A stretch of 64,000 nucleotides of DNA from Sediminibacterium sp. TEGAF015. Its GTDB lineage: Bacteria; Bacteroidota; Bacteroidia; Chitinophagales; Chitinophagaceae. This document shows positions 1-10,281 of this stretch, piece by piece. Position 1 is the first letter of the stretch; each line of letters starts with the position of its first letter. Location of the stretch: positions 1,488,501 through 1,552,500 of the forward strand of contig NZ_AP026683.1 in the NCBI RefSeq assembly GCF_025997995.1. The letters are read 5' to 3'. The position numbers and the translations under genes are program-made. The notes beneath the pieces are model-generated. The model saw only the letters and a program-made list of their open reading frames with translations. It was not told the origin of the DNA and searched no databases.

Positions 1-923
1 CCATATTGTAAAAATAAACTCACATTTCCATTCTGAAATTTCTTCACGTCTTTAATTTCACCCAACACATCGTTGAAATAAAAATCTGTTTCAAGTTTCT
101 TATGAAAGAAAGAACAAGCTGGTCTGTAAAGGCAATATTTGCAATTTTCTTGTTTTGGATTTGCTGAAAATGATTTTGTTTTTATGCTATCATTAGTAGA
201 TTTTAAAAGGCTTTTCGCTTCATCAAAAAGCGATTTACATTCTAGTTCTGAAAATTCAACCGGAAATTTTTGCTTCGCTAAATCAACCAAACTCAAATCT
301 GTTGGAAACTTGTTTGTGTTTTCAAAATACAAGTATGCATAAAGTTTAAGTTGTTCTTTGTATTCAATCTTTACATCTGAATAAATTTCGCCTTCATCAT
401 CTAAACAATCTTGTGTAATTGCTCCGGTTTTAAAATCAATAATTTCAATTTCGTTTCCGTTTTCAATCACTAAATCAACTTTTCCGCCAATCAATTTGTC
501 GTTTGATTCAAACCATTTTTCAGAATAAAATTTAATGTTACCTAAACTTGTTATTTTTTCAGATTCGCTTCGTAAATGCTTTTTTAGTTGAATTTTTTTC
601 AATCCAAAATTTCGCAACTTAATTTTTAAAGGAACAAAAACGCCAAAACCTTTTTGTTGCAAATCTTCTTCAAGTGCTTTCACTTGCTTGTCAAATTCCA
701 CATTAAAATCATCTTCACTTTTCACAATTCCCTTTGCAATCAGTTCAAGCATTTTGTGCATTACTGTTCCGAAATAGGCATTTGGCGAAAGTGAAAGTAA
801 AGGCTTCTTGTCAAACGCTTCTGCCAATAATGATTTGTAAGCACAATTCTTCATTGAATAAAATTGGCTTGGCGAAATACGTTTAATTTCCTTAAAATTT
901 GTTTCTCCAATTTTATTCATCAT
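1..923 (-). CDS. PD-(D/E)XK nuclease with Fe-S-type cysteines (C-terminus beyond window)
   Basis: At least 307 residues are visible; the gene continues past the left edge. Nuclease signatures in order: H56 in GTVMHKMLE, D150 in GGKVD, D163 and K165 in IIDFKTG, and Q191/Y195 in QLKLYAYLY, the RecB/Cas4/AddB-type core. One early cysteine (C27 in KNCAYKS) plus three late ones (C261, C264, C270 in CKYCLYRPAC) match the 4Fe-4S arrangement of AddB/Cas4 nucleases. The ATG overlaps the stop of the helicase upstream (ATGA), so the two are translationally coupled. By family it should cut or resect DNA, probably with that helicase; the pairing is inferred. Domain call is firm, system role is not. Confidence 0.85.
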   Translation of the reverse strand, partial: MMNKIGETNFKEIKRISPSQFYSMKNCAYKSLLAEAFDKKPLLSLSPNAYFGTVMHKMLELIAKGIVKSEDDFNVEFDKQVKALEEDLQQKGFGVFVPLKIKLRNFGLKKIQLKKHLRSESEKITSLGNIKFYSEKWFESNDKLIGGKVDLVIENGNEIEIIDFKTGAITQDCLDDEGEIYSDVKIEYKEQLKLYAYLYFENTNKFPTDLSLVDLAKQKFPVEFSELECKSLFDEAKSLLKSTNDSIKTKSFSANPKQENCKYCLYRPACSFFHKKLETDFYFNDVLGEIKDVKKFQNGNVSLFLQY

Positions 924-3900
924 CTCTCAATCAATTTTTCATAACACCAACCTGGTCTGCGATGCAAGTTAAATGTGTCAATTATGCTAATTTTTCCACC
1001 ATTACTCTCTGTATGTTCTTTTATTTCATTGTAAATTTCCGCCAACCAATTTGCTTCCGTGAAATTTCTCATATTCCAAAATGGGTGAACAATCATTATC
1101 ACGTTTCTTTGATTTCTTCCAAATTTGATAATTGGCAAACCATTTATCTCGGCTGTATTTAAGAAACCAAAACTTTGAGCAAAAGCATTTCTTAATTCTG
1201 TTGCAAATGCGAACCAATTCTGCAATTCAACAAAGTTGAAATTTCCGTCCGCACCGCAAACAAAAGTTGAATCATTCATTACACGAAGCATTGATATACC
1301 TAAACGCCAATCAAGCAAACTATGATAATTCATATTCCGGAAAACTTTCAAACAATCATAACAAGCATCATCACATTTTCCTTGATGAGTTTCCGAATGA
1401 ATTTTCCCTAAATAACTATTCGCATTACTTGGATTTATGGATTCTGAAAGAATGTTTGCAAGATTGTTGTATAAATATCTTACGAAACCCGAACCGTTTG
1501 GTAATTCATCAGTCAAGATAATTTCAGCAATTCTTCTTCCGTCTTCAAGTTCTTTCATTGAAATATCAGCAATTTCAATTTCTGTTGGGTCAACGTCAAG
1601 TTTGTCTGCTAAAATTCTTTGAAGTAAAAATGCTGCGGAATAATAACCGGAACGCACTCCGTTACTTTGTGCTTTGACGTGTGGCAAATCTGTTTCGCTA
1701 AAAAACATATTTAAGTCAAGTTCATACGAAACATTTGCTGGTGCAATTCTGAATATCTCTGTGTTTTTATTGCTCGCTAACGCAATTTGCTCGTCTTCAC
1801 TAGTTACGATTTGCTGTACAAGCATAGAATAGCCATTTTCATCAGGGACATTTGTTGCAAAGTCATTTAATAACCATTGGTTATTGAACCAATATCCATT
1901 TGAATTAAAAGGAAAACGGTTATTTGTATTGTAAAGTCGTCCTGTAAAAAATTTATCTGAATTTGTATTCACACGCCAAGTAACATCATTATCAGAAATA
2001 GAAATTGAAGCGTTACTTATAGTTTCTAAGTTTGCTGAACCTGTTTTCTCTGCAAAAATTGGCGGACGTGAAAGCAAAAATTCAGAATCATCTTTTGTGT
2101 CGCTTCCGGCTGAAAGATTTGTTCTGTATGCTCTTGGCGATTTCAGTTTAAATGGCGGTTGATATTTTTTCGGATTGTCTTCACCACAATTTGGACAAAC
2201 ATCAAATTCACTTTGACTTTCCAATTCTGCTTTTCGTTCTTCGGAATACGTTTCAAAAAATCCGCAAGCCCTACAGCGTACAAACCAACGGTTAAGTGAA
2301 AAGGGAAGTTGATTGACTGTGTCAGCATTTTTAATGCCATTGTGAACCTTGATAAAATCGCTTGTAAAACCAATTACTTGATGAATAGCTTTGTCTTTTG
2401 TTTTCTGTGCTCCCGGTGCAAATTCATAAATTGCCATTGCTTGTGCTCTGTCAATTGAAAGTGGTTCTGGTTTCCTGTTTATACCGTGGTACAAGTTTTT
2501 AACTGTTGTCGGCATTCCAAACATTGGCAAAATTCCGCCTTCGGCAAATTTTTCAGAAATGTCATTACTTGCAATTTCTTCATTATTGATAATGCTTTCT
2601 GCTTTTTCAATTAAACCATTTGGCGTTGTTGTATCTGCAACCCAATTTACAAATTCATCTTTCTTGTCTTTTAGCTGTGGCGTTAGTAATGCATCTACTG
2701 TTTGTTCGATGACAGTTCTGTTTTCATTTATCCAATTAGAAATTTCAGGTTTGTAAATCGTCCAACTATCAACTGAACCAAATTCTCCGTGAACACTTGA
2801 TTTATCATCGGAAGTAATGTTAATTTCTTTTTCAACGTATGCTTTGCGAAAAATTTCTTTTGCAAGCAAACGTTTAAAAATCCTTTCTTGTCCCATTGTC
2901 AAGAAAGGTGTTGGTGGAGCATCGCCTGTAATTTTTTGAGGGTTAGCAAAGTAAAACTCATCGTGGCTTCTACCTCTACAAAATGTTAAAATAACGGAAT
3001 AAGCTTGTCCTCTACGTCCTGCACGACCAACTCTTTGTTGATAGTTGAAACGTTGCGGTGGCATATTACCCAACATCACAGCTTGCAATGCACCGATATC
3101 AACACCAACTTCAAGTGTTGTTGTTACGCTTAATAAGTCTATTGTTTTGACTTGTTTGTTGCCTTCATCTGGTAAAATGATATTTCTGAAATGTCTTTGT
3201 CTTTCAAATTGGTCATCTGTTTGTCCGGTGAGTTCTTCGCAATGCAAACGGATTGGTTCACGTTGTTGCTTAATGGCGTTGTAAGAAAGATAATTTTCTT
3301 TCCAAACATCATCACAAATTCTGTCCGGTTGCTGTTGCAGTGCCGTAACAGAATGAGTGCAAATACCACCGCTAAAATGCAAGTGTGGTCTGCTTCCTCT
3401 TTGACTTGTCCAAATCGAATCCGTGGAACGTGCCACTTTGATAAAAAGGTTTTCAATTTGAATGCCTGTGTCGCCTCTCAATAAACTACTTGTTGAAAGC
3501 GTATTAAAAACGGCATCGCCAATTTCGTTTTGATTTTTTGAATACCTTGTTTCAACTGCACGTATGTATTTTTTGACTTGTCCGGGAAAATCGTTGTATT
3601 GCGTAAAGTTGAATGGACTTGCATCTTCAACTTTGTTGTGTTTGTATTTATCACCCAAAATCCGGATTGAGGAATTTACGATTTGTAAAAAATCATCTTT
3701 TGCTAAAGCAACAGTTCTTGCTTGGTCTGTGATAACCTGTAATTCAGGATTTATACAAACATATCCCAATGCGGAAGATTCAAACGAATAAAACAGCGAA
3801 CCGAAAAATATTGTAGCAAGACCGTCAAATGAACCTTCTTTCAATGCATCAATGTAATCTTGGTTCGCACCAGCTGCCCATTGAAAATTTGTAAAATCAA

Positions 3901-6900
3901 TCAGGTCATACCAAGGAACAAAATTGTTGTTCAATAACCTTGTTTGTAAAGCAATGTCATTACCGCCTGGATTTATTCCTAAACCAACAAAGTGTTTAAT
4001 GAGGGGTGCAAGATTTAATGAATTTGTGATGTGAACTAAACTTCTTACATTCAAAGTCAGCGAACGGATTTCGTTCAACTTTATTTCTGCTTTTTGTTTT
4101 TCTCGTATGCGGCTTGCGTTTGTTCCTGTGTAAGCGGAATTTTCAACTAAGAATTCAATTTCATCAAAAATTGTTTGCGATTGCTCTTTTAGTTCTTGTT
4201 TTCTTTTTGTATTGCCTTTGTCAAAAGCATCTACAATTTGAAAACGGAACATCAAGTTTGAATGCAATTCTTTGACTAAAACTTCACGCATTAAATCAGA
4301 AAAGTGATTGCGTTCAATTCCGTTTGCAATTTGGGCTGCATCTTCTCTACTATCAGAAAAAACAACTAATTTTCTTTCGGCTTCGCTATTCGGAAGTTGA
4401 TACATCAATTCCTTTGCAAACATTTGTGTTGTTTTAGCGAAACCGGTTCTAAAACCACGAATAGAAGAAGTTTTATTTTTATTCCAATCTTGTCGTCTTT
4501 TTTGATGATTTACGCCACAGCTTGGACAAACGCTTGGTAATGCTTTGTGTGTTTCAATCTCAGAAATGTTTCCATTTGCATCAGGTAAAGCAATGTCACG
4601 ATTTGAATTGTTTGTAATGATGAAATAATATCCTTTTATCCATTGTTCAGGTTTTTCGTCCGCCTTGTTATGTGAATTATCAATGTCGCCCGAAATACAA
4701 TTCAGTGAAGCGGGAATCCAATCTGCAAGAAAATCAGTTTGATTAAAACCGTTCAAAGTTGGTTGTCGCCAGCCAACTTGCGGAATACCTGCTTCCGCAT
4801 CGTGTGGCGTGTATTGTTGATTTCCGCAAGCCCAAAATACAGCGTATTCTTGGTAACTTCGCCTTTCAACCAATTTGGCAGGCGTTTTTTCAGGAATACC
4901 TTCAATGTTAGGGCTAATCGGAAGCATTTCAAAAGAGTTGTTTCCCGATTCATTTCTAGTTACTAATCGGCTACCACCAAATAAGGTTGTTCCGCAATTA
5001 TCACAATAGAGTAATTCTAAAACACGGTTTCCTTTTTCTGAATTTATTCGTGTAGTTGAATAAAGTTTACCAACAGTCCTTCCTCCGTCTGAATATTTCT
5101 GGTCAATTTCGTCTGGTTTAACAGATGCCCAAATTCCTTCAATGTTTCTAAAGAAATAGTGAAATCTAAAACGTGGTAATTTCCTATCGTCAGGAATTGT
5201 TTTTGCGATGTCTTCAAATTCTTTTTCGTCTAACATCGCTCTCACAATCAACAAACCACGCAAAGCTTTTTCTAAATCTTCTTTATTGGATGTTCTTTCA
5301 AATATTGTTTCAGCAAAATATTTTCCGTTATCATCATCACCGGTTGCTTGGGTTGAACAAACTGCTTTGTAATCTTGACAAGGCGAAAACAAACGTTCTT
5401 TTAATTGAAAGCTTGGATTGATTATTACTGAAATTAGTTTTGAAATTCCGTTTCCGTCTTGTGATAAATTAAACGCTGTTGCAAGTTGTGTTGCACTTGC
5501 TTCACAAGTTGAGATGAAATTTACGTCAGTAATATTTCCTTTTACTTCCGAAAATATTTTCGCAATTTCTTTGAAAGGATTTATTGGGATTTTTTTTTCA
5601 TTTTCAGGGAATGCAGTAATCGGATTATTTTTTCCTTCAATAATTTTGAACGGTTTTTCTGTTCCAAAAAAGTCTTTCAAAAACTGCTTGCTTTCCTGTC
5701 CTTCTTTCGTTTCTTCTTTTGCTTCCAACGAAGCACTTGAAGCAAGAATTCGTAATTGTGGGTGATTAGGATCTAACCCTAAACGATTAAGAACAAGTTT
5801 GAGCAAATATGCAACTTCTGTTCCTTGCGTTCCTCTGTATAAGTGCAACTCATCAATGATTAAGTGAAAAATGTTTTTTTCGCTTTCTTCTAACCATTGT
5901 TTTGTTTCATTAAAAATTCCTTTGTCAATATCACGCATTAACATTATGCTCAACATTGAGTAGTTTGTAATCATAATGTCGGGAGGTGCAACTTGCATAT
6001 CAAAACGACTTCTCATTTCTGCACCGTCTAAGTGTTGGAAAAATGATTTTAAATCTTTTGCATCGTTTCCTGTTTTTCCTGTTTGTTGAATGTATTGTGC
6101 AACACGGTTTGAATCCGTTTCAATTTGCTGTAACTGTTCTTTGAGTTGATTTACTTTGTTTGTATTGATTGCAAAAGTTCCGTCATCTTTTATTTTCTTC
6201 AACTCACCGGCAACAGGCGAACTTCCGTTGTATCGTCCAAAATAAATTTTATTTCCGTTTGTGTTTTCGCTTAACCAATTTCTTGTGTCGTCAGAATCTA
6301 ACGCTTTACGCAAACGGCTCATTTGGTCTTCCACCAAAGCGTTCATCGGATAAAGAATCAATGCTCTTACACCGGCTTTTCGTGTTTCGTGATTGCGTTG
6401 TCTTACATCGTTGCTTAATGTGAAATTTGAATTATTGACAATTTGCCTTGCAGAAAGCCCACCATTTTCACGCCACCAAGAATTTAAGTTTGTAGATTGC
6501 TGATTGGGTGCTGTCCAATTTGCAAGTTCTTTTGAAAGTTGAGCAAACAACGGAAGCAAAAAGGATTCTGTTTTTCCTGAACCTGTACCGGAAGTGATAA
6601 TGCAATTATTTCCAAGCAATGCTTGTTTCAACATTTCCGCTTGGTGCGAATGCAAAGGGAAATTCCCTACAAGACCGGTATTTACAAGTCCTTTGAATGT
6701 TTCGACTTCTCCTTCGTTCAAAGCATTTCCTAAATCTTCGGCTGTTAAGTCATTAATTTTTTTTCCACTTGAAACATAGTCTGGCAATGGCTCAATCCAA
6801 GGTTTACGATAAAGAACTTTGTCGTAATTCAGCAAATCGTAACGCTCTTTTTCAACGCCTTCAAACTTTGTTCCGAACGCTGTTTTTACATAGCGTATAA

Positions 6901-6943
6901 AATTTTCTTTTATGGTTTCAAACGAACCTATTGGGTCTTTCAT
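920..6943 (-). CDS. Giant DUF1998-type superfamily 2 helicase, DruE-like
   Basis: 2007 residues. Motifs: Walker A SGTGSGKT at 118-125, motif Ia YPMNALVEDQ near 198, DELH box at 364-367, SSAS (motif III) soon after, and VGVDIG plus QRVGRAGRRG (motifs V/VI) near 1290-1320. Zinc-type cysteine pairs are seen near residues 648 (CDNC), 806 (CPSC), 1556/1585 (CRAC, CPNC) and 1859 (CDDACYDC); the last is typical of the MrfA/DUF1998 C-terminal zinc domain. Size and layout fit DruE of Druantia systems better than DrmA/DrmB of DISARM, which are much shorter. It overlaps both neighbours by ATGA. Likely an ATP-driven DNA translocase in phage defence. DUF1998 helicase is near certain; the DruE name is an inference. 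Confidence 0.8.
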   Translation of the reverse strand: MKDPIGSFETIKENFIRYVKTAFGTKFEGVEKERYDLLNYDKVLYRKPWIEPLPDYVSSGKKINDLTAEDLGNALNEGEVETFKGLVNTGLVGNFPLHSHQAEMLKQALLGNNCIITSGTGSGKTESFLLPLFAQLSKELANWTAPNQQSTNLNSWWRENGGLSARQIVNNSNFTLSNDVRQRNHETRKAGVRALILYPMNALVEDQMSRLRKALDSDDTRNWLSENTNGNKIYFGRYNGSSPVAGELKKIKDDGTFAINTNKVNQLKEQLQQIETDSNRVAQYIQQTGKTGNDAKDLKSFFQHLDGAEMRSRFDMQVAPPDIMITNYSMLSIMLMRDIDKGIFNETKQWLEESEKNIFHLIIDELHLYRGTQGTEVAYLLKLVLNRLGLDPNHPQLRILASSASLEAKEETKEGQESKQFLKDFFGTEKPFKIIEGKNNPITAFPENEKKIPINPFKEIAKIFSEVKGNITDVNFISTCEASATQLATAFNLSQDGNGISKLISVIINPSFQLKERLFSPCQDYKAVCSTQATGDDDNGKYFAETIFERTSNKEDLEKALRGLLIVRAMLDEKEFEDIAKTIPDDRKLPRFRFHYFFRNIEGIWASVKPDEIDQKYSDGGRTVGKLYSTTRINSEKGNRVLELLYCDNCGTTLFGGSRLVTRNESGNNSFEMLPISPNIEGIPEKTPAKLVERRSYQEYAVFWACGNQQYTPHDAEAGIPQVGWRQPTLNGFNQTDFLADWIPASLNCISGDIDNSHNKADEKPEQWIKGYYFIITNNSNRDIALPDANGNISEIETHKALPSVCPSCGVNHQKRRQDWNKNKTSSIRGFRTGFAKTTQMFAKELMYQLPNSEAERKLVVFSDSREDAAQIANGIERNHFSDLMREVLVKELHSNLMFRFQIVDAFDKGNTKRKQELKEQSQTIFDEIEFLVENSAYTGTNASRIREKQKAEIKLNEIRSLTLNVRSLVHITNSLNLAPLIKHFVGLGINPGGNDIALQTRLLNNNFVPWYDLIDFTNFQWAAGANQDYIDALKEGSFDGLATIFFGSLFYSFESSALGYVCINPELQVITDQARTVALAKDDFLQIVNSSIRILGDKYKHNKVEDASPFNFTQYNDFPGQVKKYIRAVETRYSKNQNEIGDAVFNTLSTSSLLRGDTGIQIENLFIKVARSTDSIWTSQRGSRPHLHFSGGICTHSVTALQQQPDRICDDVWKENYLSYNAIKQQREPIRLHCEELTGQTDDQFERQRHFRNIILPDEGNKQVKTIDLLSVTTTLEVGVDIGALQAVMLGNMPPQRFNYQQRVGRAGRRGQAYSVILTFCRGRSHDEFYFANPQKITGDAPPTPFLTMGQERIFKRLLAKEIFRKAYVEKEINITSDDKSSVHGEFGSVDSWTIYKPEISNWINENRTVIEQTVDALLTPQLKDKKDEFVNWVADTTTPNGLIEKAESIINNEEIASNDISEKFAEGGILPMFGMPTTVKNLYHGINRKPEPLSIDRAQAMAIYEFAPGAQKTKDKAIHQVIGFTSDFIKVHNGIKNADTVNQLPFSLNRWFVRCRACGFFETYSEERKAELESQSEFDVCPNCGEDNPKKYQPPFKLKSPRAYRTNLSAGSDTKDDSEFLLSRPPIFAEKTGSANLETISNASISISDNDVTWRVNTNSDKFFTGRLYNTNNRFPFNSNGYWFNNQWLLNDFATNVPDENGYSMLVQQIVTSEDEQIALASNKNTEIFRIAPANVSYELDLNMFFSETDLPHVKAQSNGVRSGYYSAAFLLQRILADKLDVDPTEIEIADISMKELEDGRRIAEIILTDELPNGSGFVRYLYNNLANILSESINPSNANSYLGKIHSETHQGKCDDACYDCLKVFRNMNYHSLLDWRLGISMLRVMNDSTFVCGADGNFNFVELQNWFAFATELRNAFAQSFGFLNTAEINGLPIIKFGRNQRNVIMIVHPFWNMRNFTEANWLAEIYNEIKEHTESNGGKISIIDTFNLHRRPGWCYEKLIER

Positions 6944-9771
6944 AATGTTTTATTTATTGGTGTTTGACCTAATCTGCTGAATAAATTTGACGTAAATATG
7001 CTTGGTATATTTTCATAAATTCTATATTTTTTTTCTTCAATTACTCTGAAATCTGGTGCTAATCCACTTAATAGCATAATTGATTCGGCAAGTAGTCTTG
7101 GTAATGGAAGTTCTATTGGAATGGCAACTTTATTATGTGTACTATCAAACAAAATCACGTCCTTTTTGAAATGTTTTAACGCAATAAATCTCCCCCAATT
7201 CATATCAATCTGGTAACATTTGTTTTCTTTCCAAAGTTTGTGTTGATAGGTGTATTCGTTTAATTTATATTCAAGCAATGAAAACAATCTATCAAAGGTT
7301 TTGTTTTCGCTCTTCTCAAATTTCAATGTTTCAGTATTAAAAGCAAATCTTGCCCAATCGTAATCGACTTCATTTATTGGTTGTAAGATGTTTTCATATT
7401 CTATGATGTTTGCCGAAAAATTCAGAAACGCAACTTGTGGCAGACTATTTTCAATAAGTTTTATCTGTAATTCATCTGCAAATGCTTTTAAATTCTTTTC
7501 CCCGTAATTATCTGCAGTTTGTTTAAATGCTTTTATTGCAATGACATCGGGTAAAAGCAATCTTTCATTTGAAGAAAATTGTTTAGTTATTTCTACTTGT
7601 AAATTGTGTTTTGGTGCAGTTTTTATGATTGTTTCAATCAATGCGGAATCTCTTGCACCAGTCAGCAAAACTTTTCTTCCTTTTGTTGTTGGTATGAAGA
7701 CCAATTGAGGCGGATTCAACACAATACTTTTTGTTTCGTAATCATAATCAAGTATTCCGATAAAATCATAAAAATTTAAAGATGCCCTTTTCAATTTTGT
7801 GAGATTGAAATTTGAACTTTCTTGCTGTTCAGAAAATTCTTTTGAATAGTAAAACTCAAATGCTCTGAAAAATTCTTCAGTAGTCAATACGTTTTTTAAT
7901 GAAAGAAAATCGCATAGTCTATTTCCGCAATGGTGATTAAATATTGCTGTTGTTATTTGTGTAGCTGTATCTTTGTTTATGGAACGGAATAAATGTGTGT
8001 AAGGGACTTGTCGTTGAATGTTTGGGTTTATGATATTGCTGCCTAAACAATATTGTTCTACATCAGTTGTGATTTTTCTTCCAAAGGAATCTCTTTTGGG
8101 CAATTTAGATTCATCAACTTTGATAGCGGTATTGTCAGAAGAAACAAGATTGTATACAAGTGCATTTCCTGAAAAAGTTTCGTCCTCAACTTTAATATAA
8201 AAATCGGCATTTATTGCCGTTTTTTCGCTCAATAGCCAACGGTTGTTGAGCGATGTCTTTTTAGAAAGAAATATTTTTTCGTCTGTGTCTTTGTATTGCA
8301 AATACACTTTTTCGTTTCCGTCTGAATTTACAATTTCAACTTCCGGTAAAAAATCATTTGAGTAGGTTCTGAAATTTACTTTTAGCCCTCCAACTAATTC
8401 AATTCGTTTTTCGGTGTAGAGTGTAAGAAGTGGAATTTCGGTAAGTCCTTGTGTTGGGTTACGAAACCAAAACAAAGAATAGTTTTCAGGTAAGCCGTCA
8501 AAATCTTCTTGCTTAAAATTTCCGTTGCCGAATGTTTTACCCCAATCTTTAATTAGTTCTTGTTTGTCATTTTTGCATAGCAAAAACATTCGTTCTGTTT
8601 TTGAAAGAAAGTCCGTTTCAATCCAAAAATCATTGCTCAACTGAAATATTCCCGCACTTACAAATAATCTTACATCACGGTTTGGGAATTTCGCAATCCA
8701 TTTGTTGAAATTGTCTTTTAGTTGAAGTCCTTCTTCAAAATCAAGTGGTAGTGTTTTTGACCAGCCATTAATTTCATACAAGTTTTCGTGCTCACCAAAT
8801 TTCAAATCTTCCGGATAATCATTTGAAGAATACATTCTGTAAGAAAATTCAATAACTTCATCGTTTGTATTTGCTTTAAATTGAAGAAATAAAGGTGCAA
8901 CGGTGTAATTTCTTTTCTTTCTTGTTGTTGTTCCTTCTTCAATTTCTTCGTGTGTTTCGCCTGACCATTTTTTGTATTGACGTTGGATTGTTTGAATGAT
9001 TGATTTAGACAACTCATCATCTTTTTTCAAAAAATCTAATGTGCTTTTCGTAATTAAATCTGTTCTACTGTTTTTGATTTTATCTTGTAAAAACTTATCA
9101 TCGTAAAACGTGTTCGGCACTAAACCAATTGACTCAAATAGTTCCGGTAAACGATTCAAAAATTTAGGCGTTAAAACACATTGCGAAAATACTTTACCAA
9201 CATAAACCCAATTTGCATTTGAAAAGGGAATTAAATTAAACAAACCTAAGTCACCATTTTTTTTGATATTAGCCCACTTCGCCAAATCTTCCCACAAACT
9301 ATTTATTTGATTATTGCTAAAATCGGTTGTTCCTATGTTCTCATTTATTTGATTACTTTGTAAAAAAGTATTAAGCCTGCCGTAATAGTTGTTTGCTCTT
9401 AGGTAATTGTTGTCAATACTTTCAATTAACGGTAGCACAAAGAAAGTCAAATAAGAAATGTAAGGCGGATATAAAACAGGAACATCGTCTATTGTGGCAA
9501 ATGTTCCGTCCGCTTTCTTTATACCAACAAGATTATTTTTAGAATGTGCGTGTTTTGCTTTTGCAATAACATTTCCGTTTGCTCCCGGAATGCCACGTTT
9601 AATAGAATTGATAAAATCAGTCCAAATTTCGTCTTCTGTTTCTTCGTTGAAATTTTCCCTTGCTAAACCAATAATATCATTCTTGGTTAGATACAAATGA
9701 ATTTCCTTTCCTGCATTGGCAGGATTGAAAAAATAAGCCGATATGATATTATTCCATTCTAAATACTTCAT
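6940..9771 (-). CDS. Large protein of unknown fold, DruH-like candidate
   Basis: 943 residues from the ATG at 9771 (protein begins MKYLEWNNII). The frame stays open to 9882, but that extension runs through an inverted repeat and reads as non-protein, so the shorter start was chosen. I see no catalytic motif, signal peptide or membrane segment; the protein is rich in Asn, Lys, Phe and Glu. Its stop overlaps the helicase start (ATGA), making it the first gene of a coupled three-gene operon. A roughly 1000-residue unknown protein directly before a 2000-residue DUF1998 helicase is the layout of type III Druantia (druH-druE), hence the tentative name. Function unknown. Confidence 0.55.
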   Translation of the reverse strand: MKYLEWNNIISAYFFNPANAGKEIHLYLTKNDIIGLARENFNEETEDEIWTDFINSIKRGIPGANGNVIAKAKHAHSKNNLVGIKKADGTFATIDDVPVLYPPYISYLTFFVLPLIESIDNNYLRANNYYGRLNTFLQSNQINENIGTTDFSNNQINSLWEDLAKWANIKKNGDLGLFNLIPFSNANWVYVGKVFSQCVLTPKFLNRLPELFESIGLVPNTFYDDKFLQDKIKNSRTDLITKSTLDFLKKDDELSKSIIQTIQRQYKKWSGETHEEIEEGTTTRKKRNYTVAPLFLQFKANTNDEVIEFSYRMYSSNDYPEDLKFGEHENLYEINGWSKTLPLDFEEGLQLKDNFNKWIAKFPNRDVRLFVSAGIFQLSNDFWIETDFLSKTERMFLLCKNDKQELIKDWGKTFGNGNFKQEDFDGLPENYSLFWFRNPTQGLTEIPLLTLYTEKRIELVGGLKVNFRTYSNDFLPEVEIVNSDGNEKVYLQYKDTDEKIFLSKKTSLNNRWLLSEKTAINADFYIKVEDETFSGNALVYNLVSSDNTAIKVDESKLPKRDSFGRKITTDVEQYCLGSNIINPNIQRQVPYTHLFRSINKDTATQITTAIFNHHCGNRLCDFLSLKNVLTTEEFFRAFEFYYSKEFSEQQESSNFNLTKLKRASLNFYDFIGILDYDYETKSIVLNPPQLVFIPTTKGRKVLLTGARDSALIETIIKTAPKHNLQVEITKQFSSNERLLLPDVIAIKAFKQTADNYGEKNLKAFADELQIKLIENSLPQVAFLNFSANIIEYENILQPINEVDYDWARFAFNTETLKFEKSENKTFDRLFSLLEYKLNEYTYQHKLWKENKCYQIDMNWGRFIALKHFKKDVILFDSTHNKVAIPIELPLPRLLAESIMLLSGLAPDFRVIEEKKYRIYENIPSIFTSNLFSRLGQTPINKTL

Positions 9772-9818
9772 CTTATATTCAATAAAGTAAATTTTGTTTA
9801 CAATGCAGCGATGATAAT

Positions 9819-9884
9819 AAGTGGCTCTTTTGGCTTTGCGAAGGGTTGGCTTTGTGTGTTGGGGCAAAGCCAAATGTGCCACTT
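9819..9884. repeat. 21-bp inverted repeat, possible degenerate attC-like site
   Basis: Two 21-nt arms (AAGTGGC...TTTGGCTTTGC and its complement) match at 19 of 21 positions around a 24-nt loop. The left arm continues into GCGAAGG, a string shared in form with the left arms of the attC-like sites at 15054 and 17361 (GCGAAGG, CCGAAGG). No matching GTT boundary boxes are present, so it may be a decayed site or simply a hairpin in the leader of the defence operon. The 316 bases between the cassette boundary at 10087 and the start codon at 9771 hold nothing else I recognise. Confidence 0.5.
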
Positions 9885-10081
9885 GCGGGCTGGCTTAAAA
9901 TTGTTTTTAAAAAATGCGGGTGGAAAAAAAATAAAAAACATAGGGTCGGCAATGAGTGTCGGCTTACTCGTTGTCCTTTTATAATATCGTTTCTATGTCT
10001 TTGGTCACCTGTCAAAATGGTTTACTTTTTTTTGTTTCTGTCACTCGTTTGTTTGTTGTGTCGCTGTCTTAATACACTTGC

Positions 10082-10275
10082 TGCCAACGAGCAGGGCTTT
10101 ATGCAGGTTGGGAATTAGCAATCCGTCTGCCCACAACCGCTGCTGATTGAAAATATAAAATTGAATTTAAGAACTAAATTTGAAAGTTGTTTGTCCAGCC
10201 CGAACCACAGCCTGGATTTGCAATTTGTTAATGTTACAATGTCATGCCCAACTTGCATAAAACCCAATGTTACCT
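10082..10275 (-). repeat. attC-like site H
   Basis: Read on the minus strand: box AGGTAAC, then an 11-bp stem arm GGGTTTTATGC, bulge AA, GTTGGG, a spacer of about 125 nt, CCCAAC, bulge CT, GCATAAAGCCC, then box GTTGGCA. The inner arms pair and the outer boxes bound the site; the predicted exchange point is between 10088 and 10087. The first box AGGTAAC is complementary to the start of cassette H (TTACCTGC at 11141), which is the integron signature. Confidence 0.8.
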
Positions 10276-10281
10276 GCTGGG

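Noticed and set aside
920..9771. DISARM or Dpd assignment of the helicase operon
   Set aside because: DrmA/DrmB and DpdJ-type helicases are clearly shorter than 2007 residues, and no methyltransferase, PLD nuclease or transglycosylase gene is next to it.
9779..10015. 78-codon minus-strand frame upstream of the DruH-like gene
   Set aside because: It runs through the inverted repeat at 9819-9884, has low-complexity Phe/His runs and no recognisable protein pattern.
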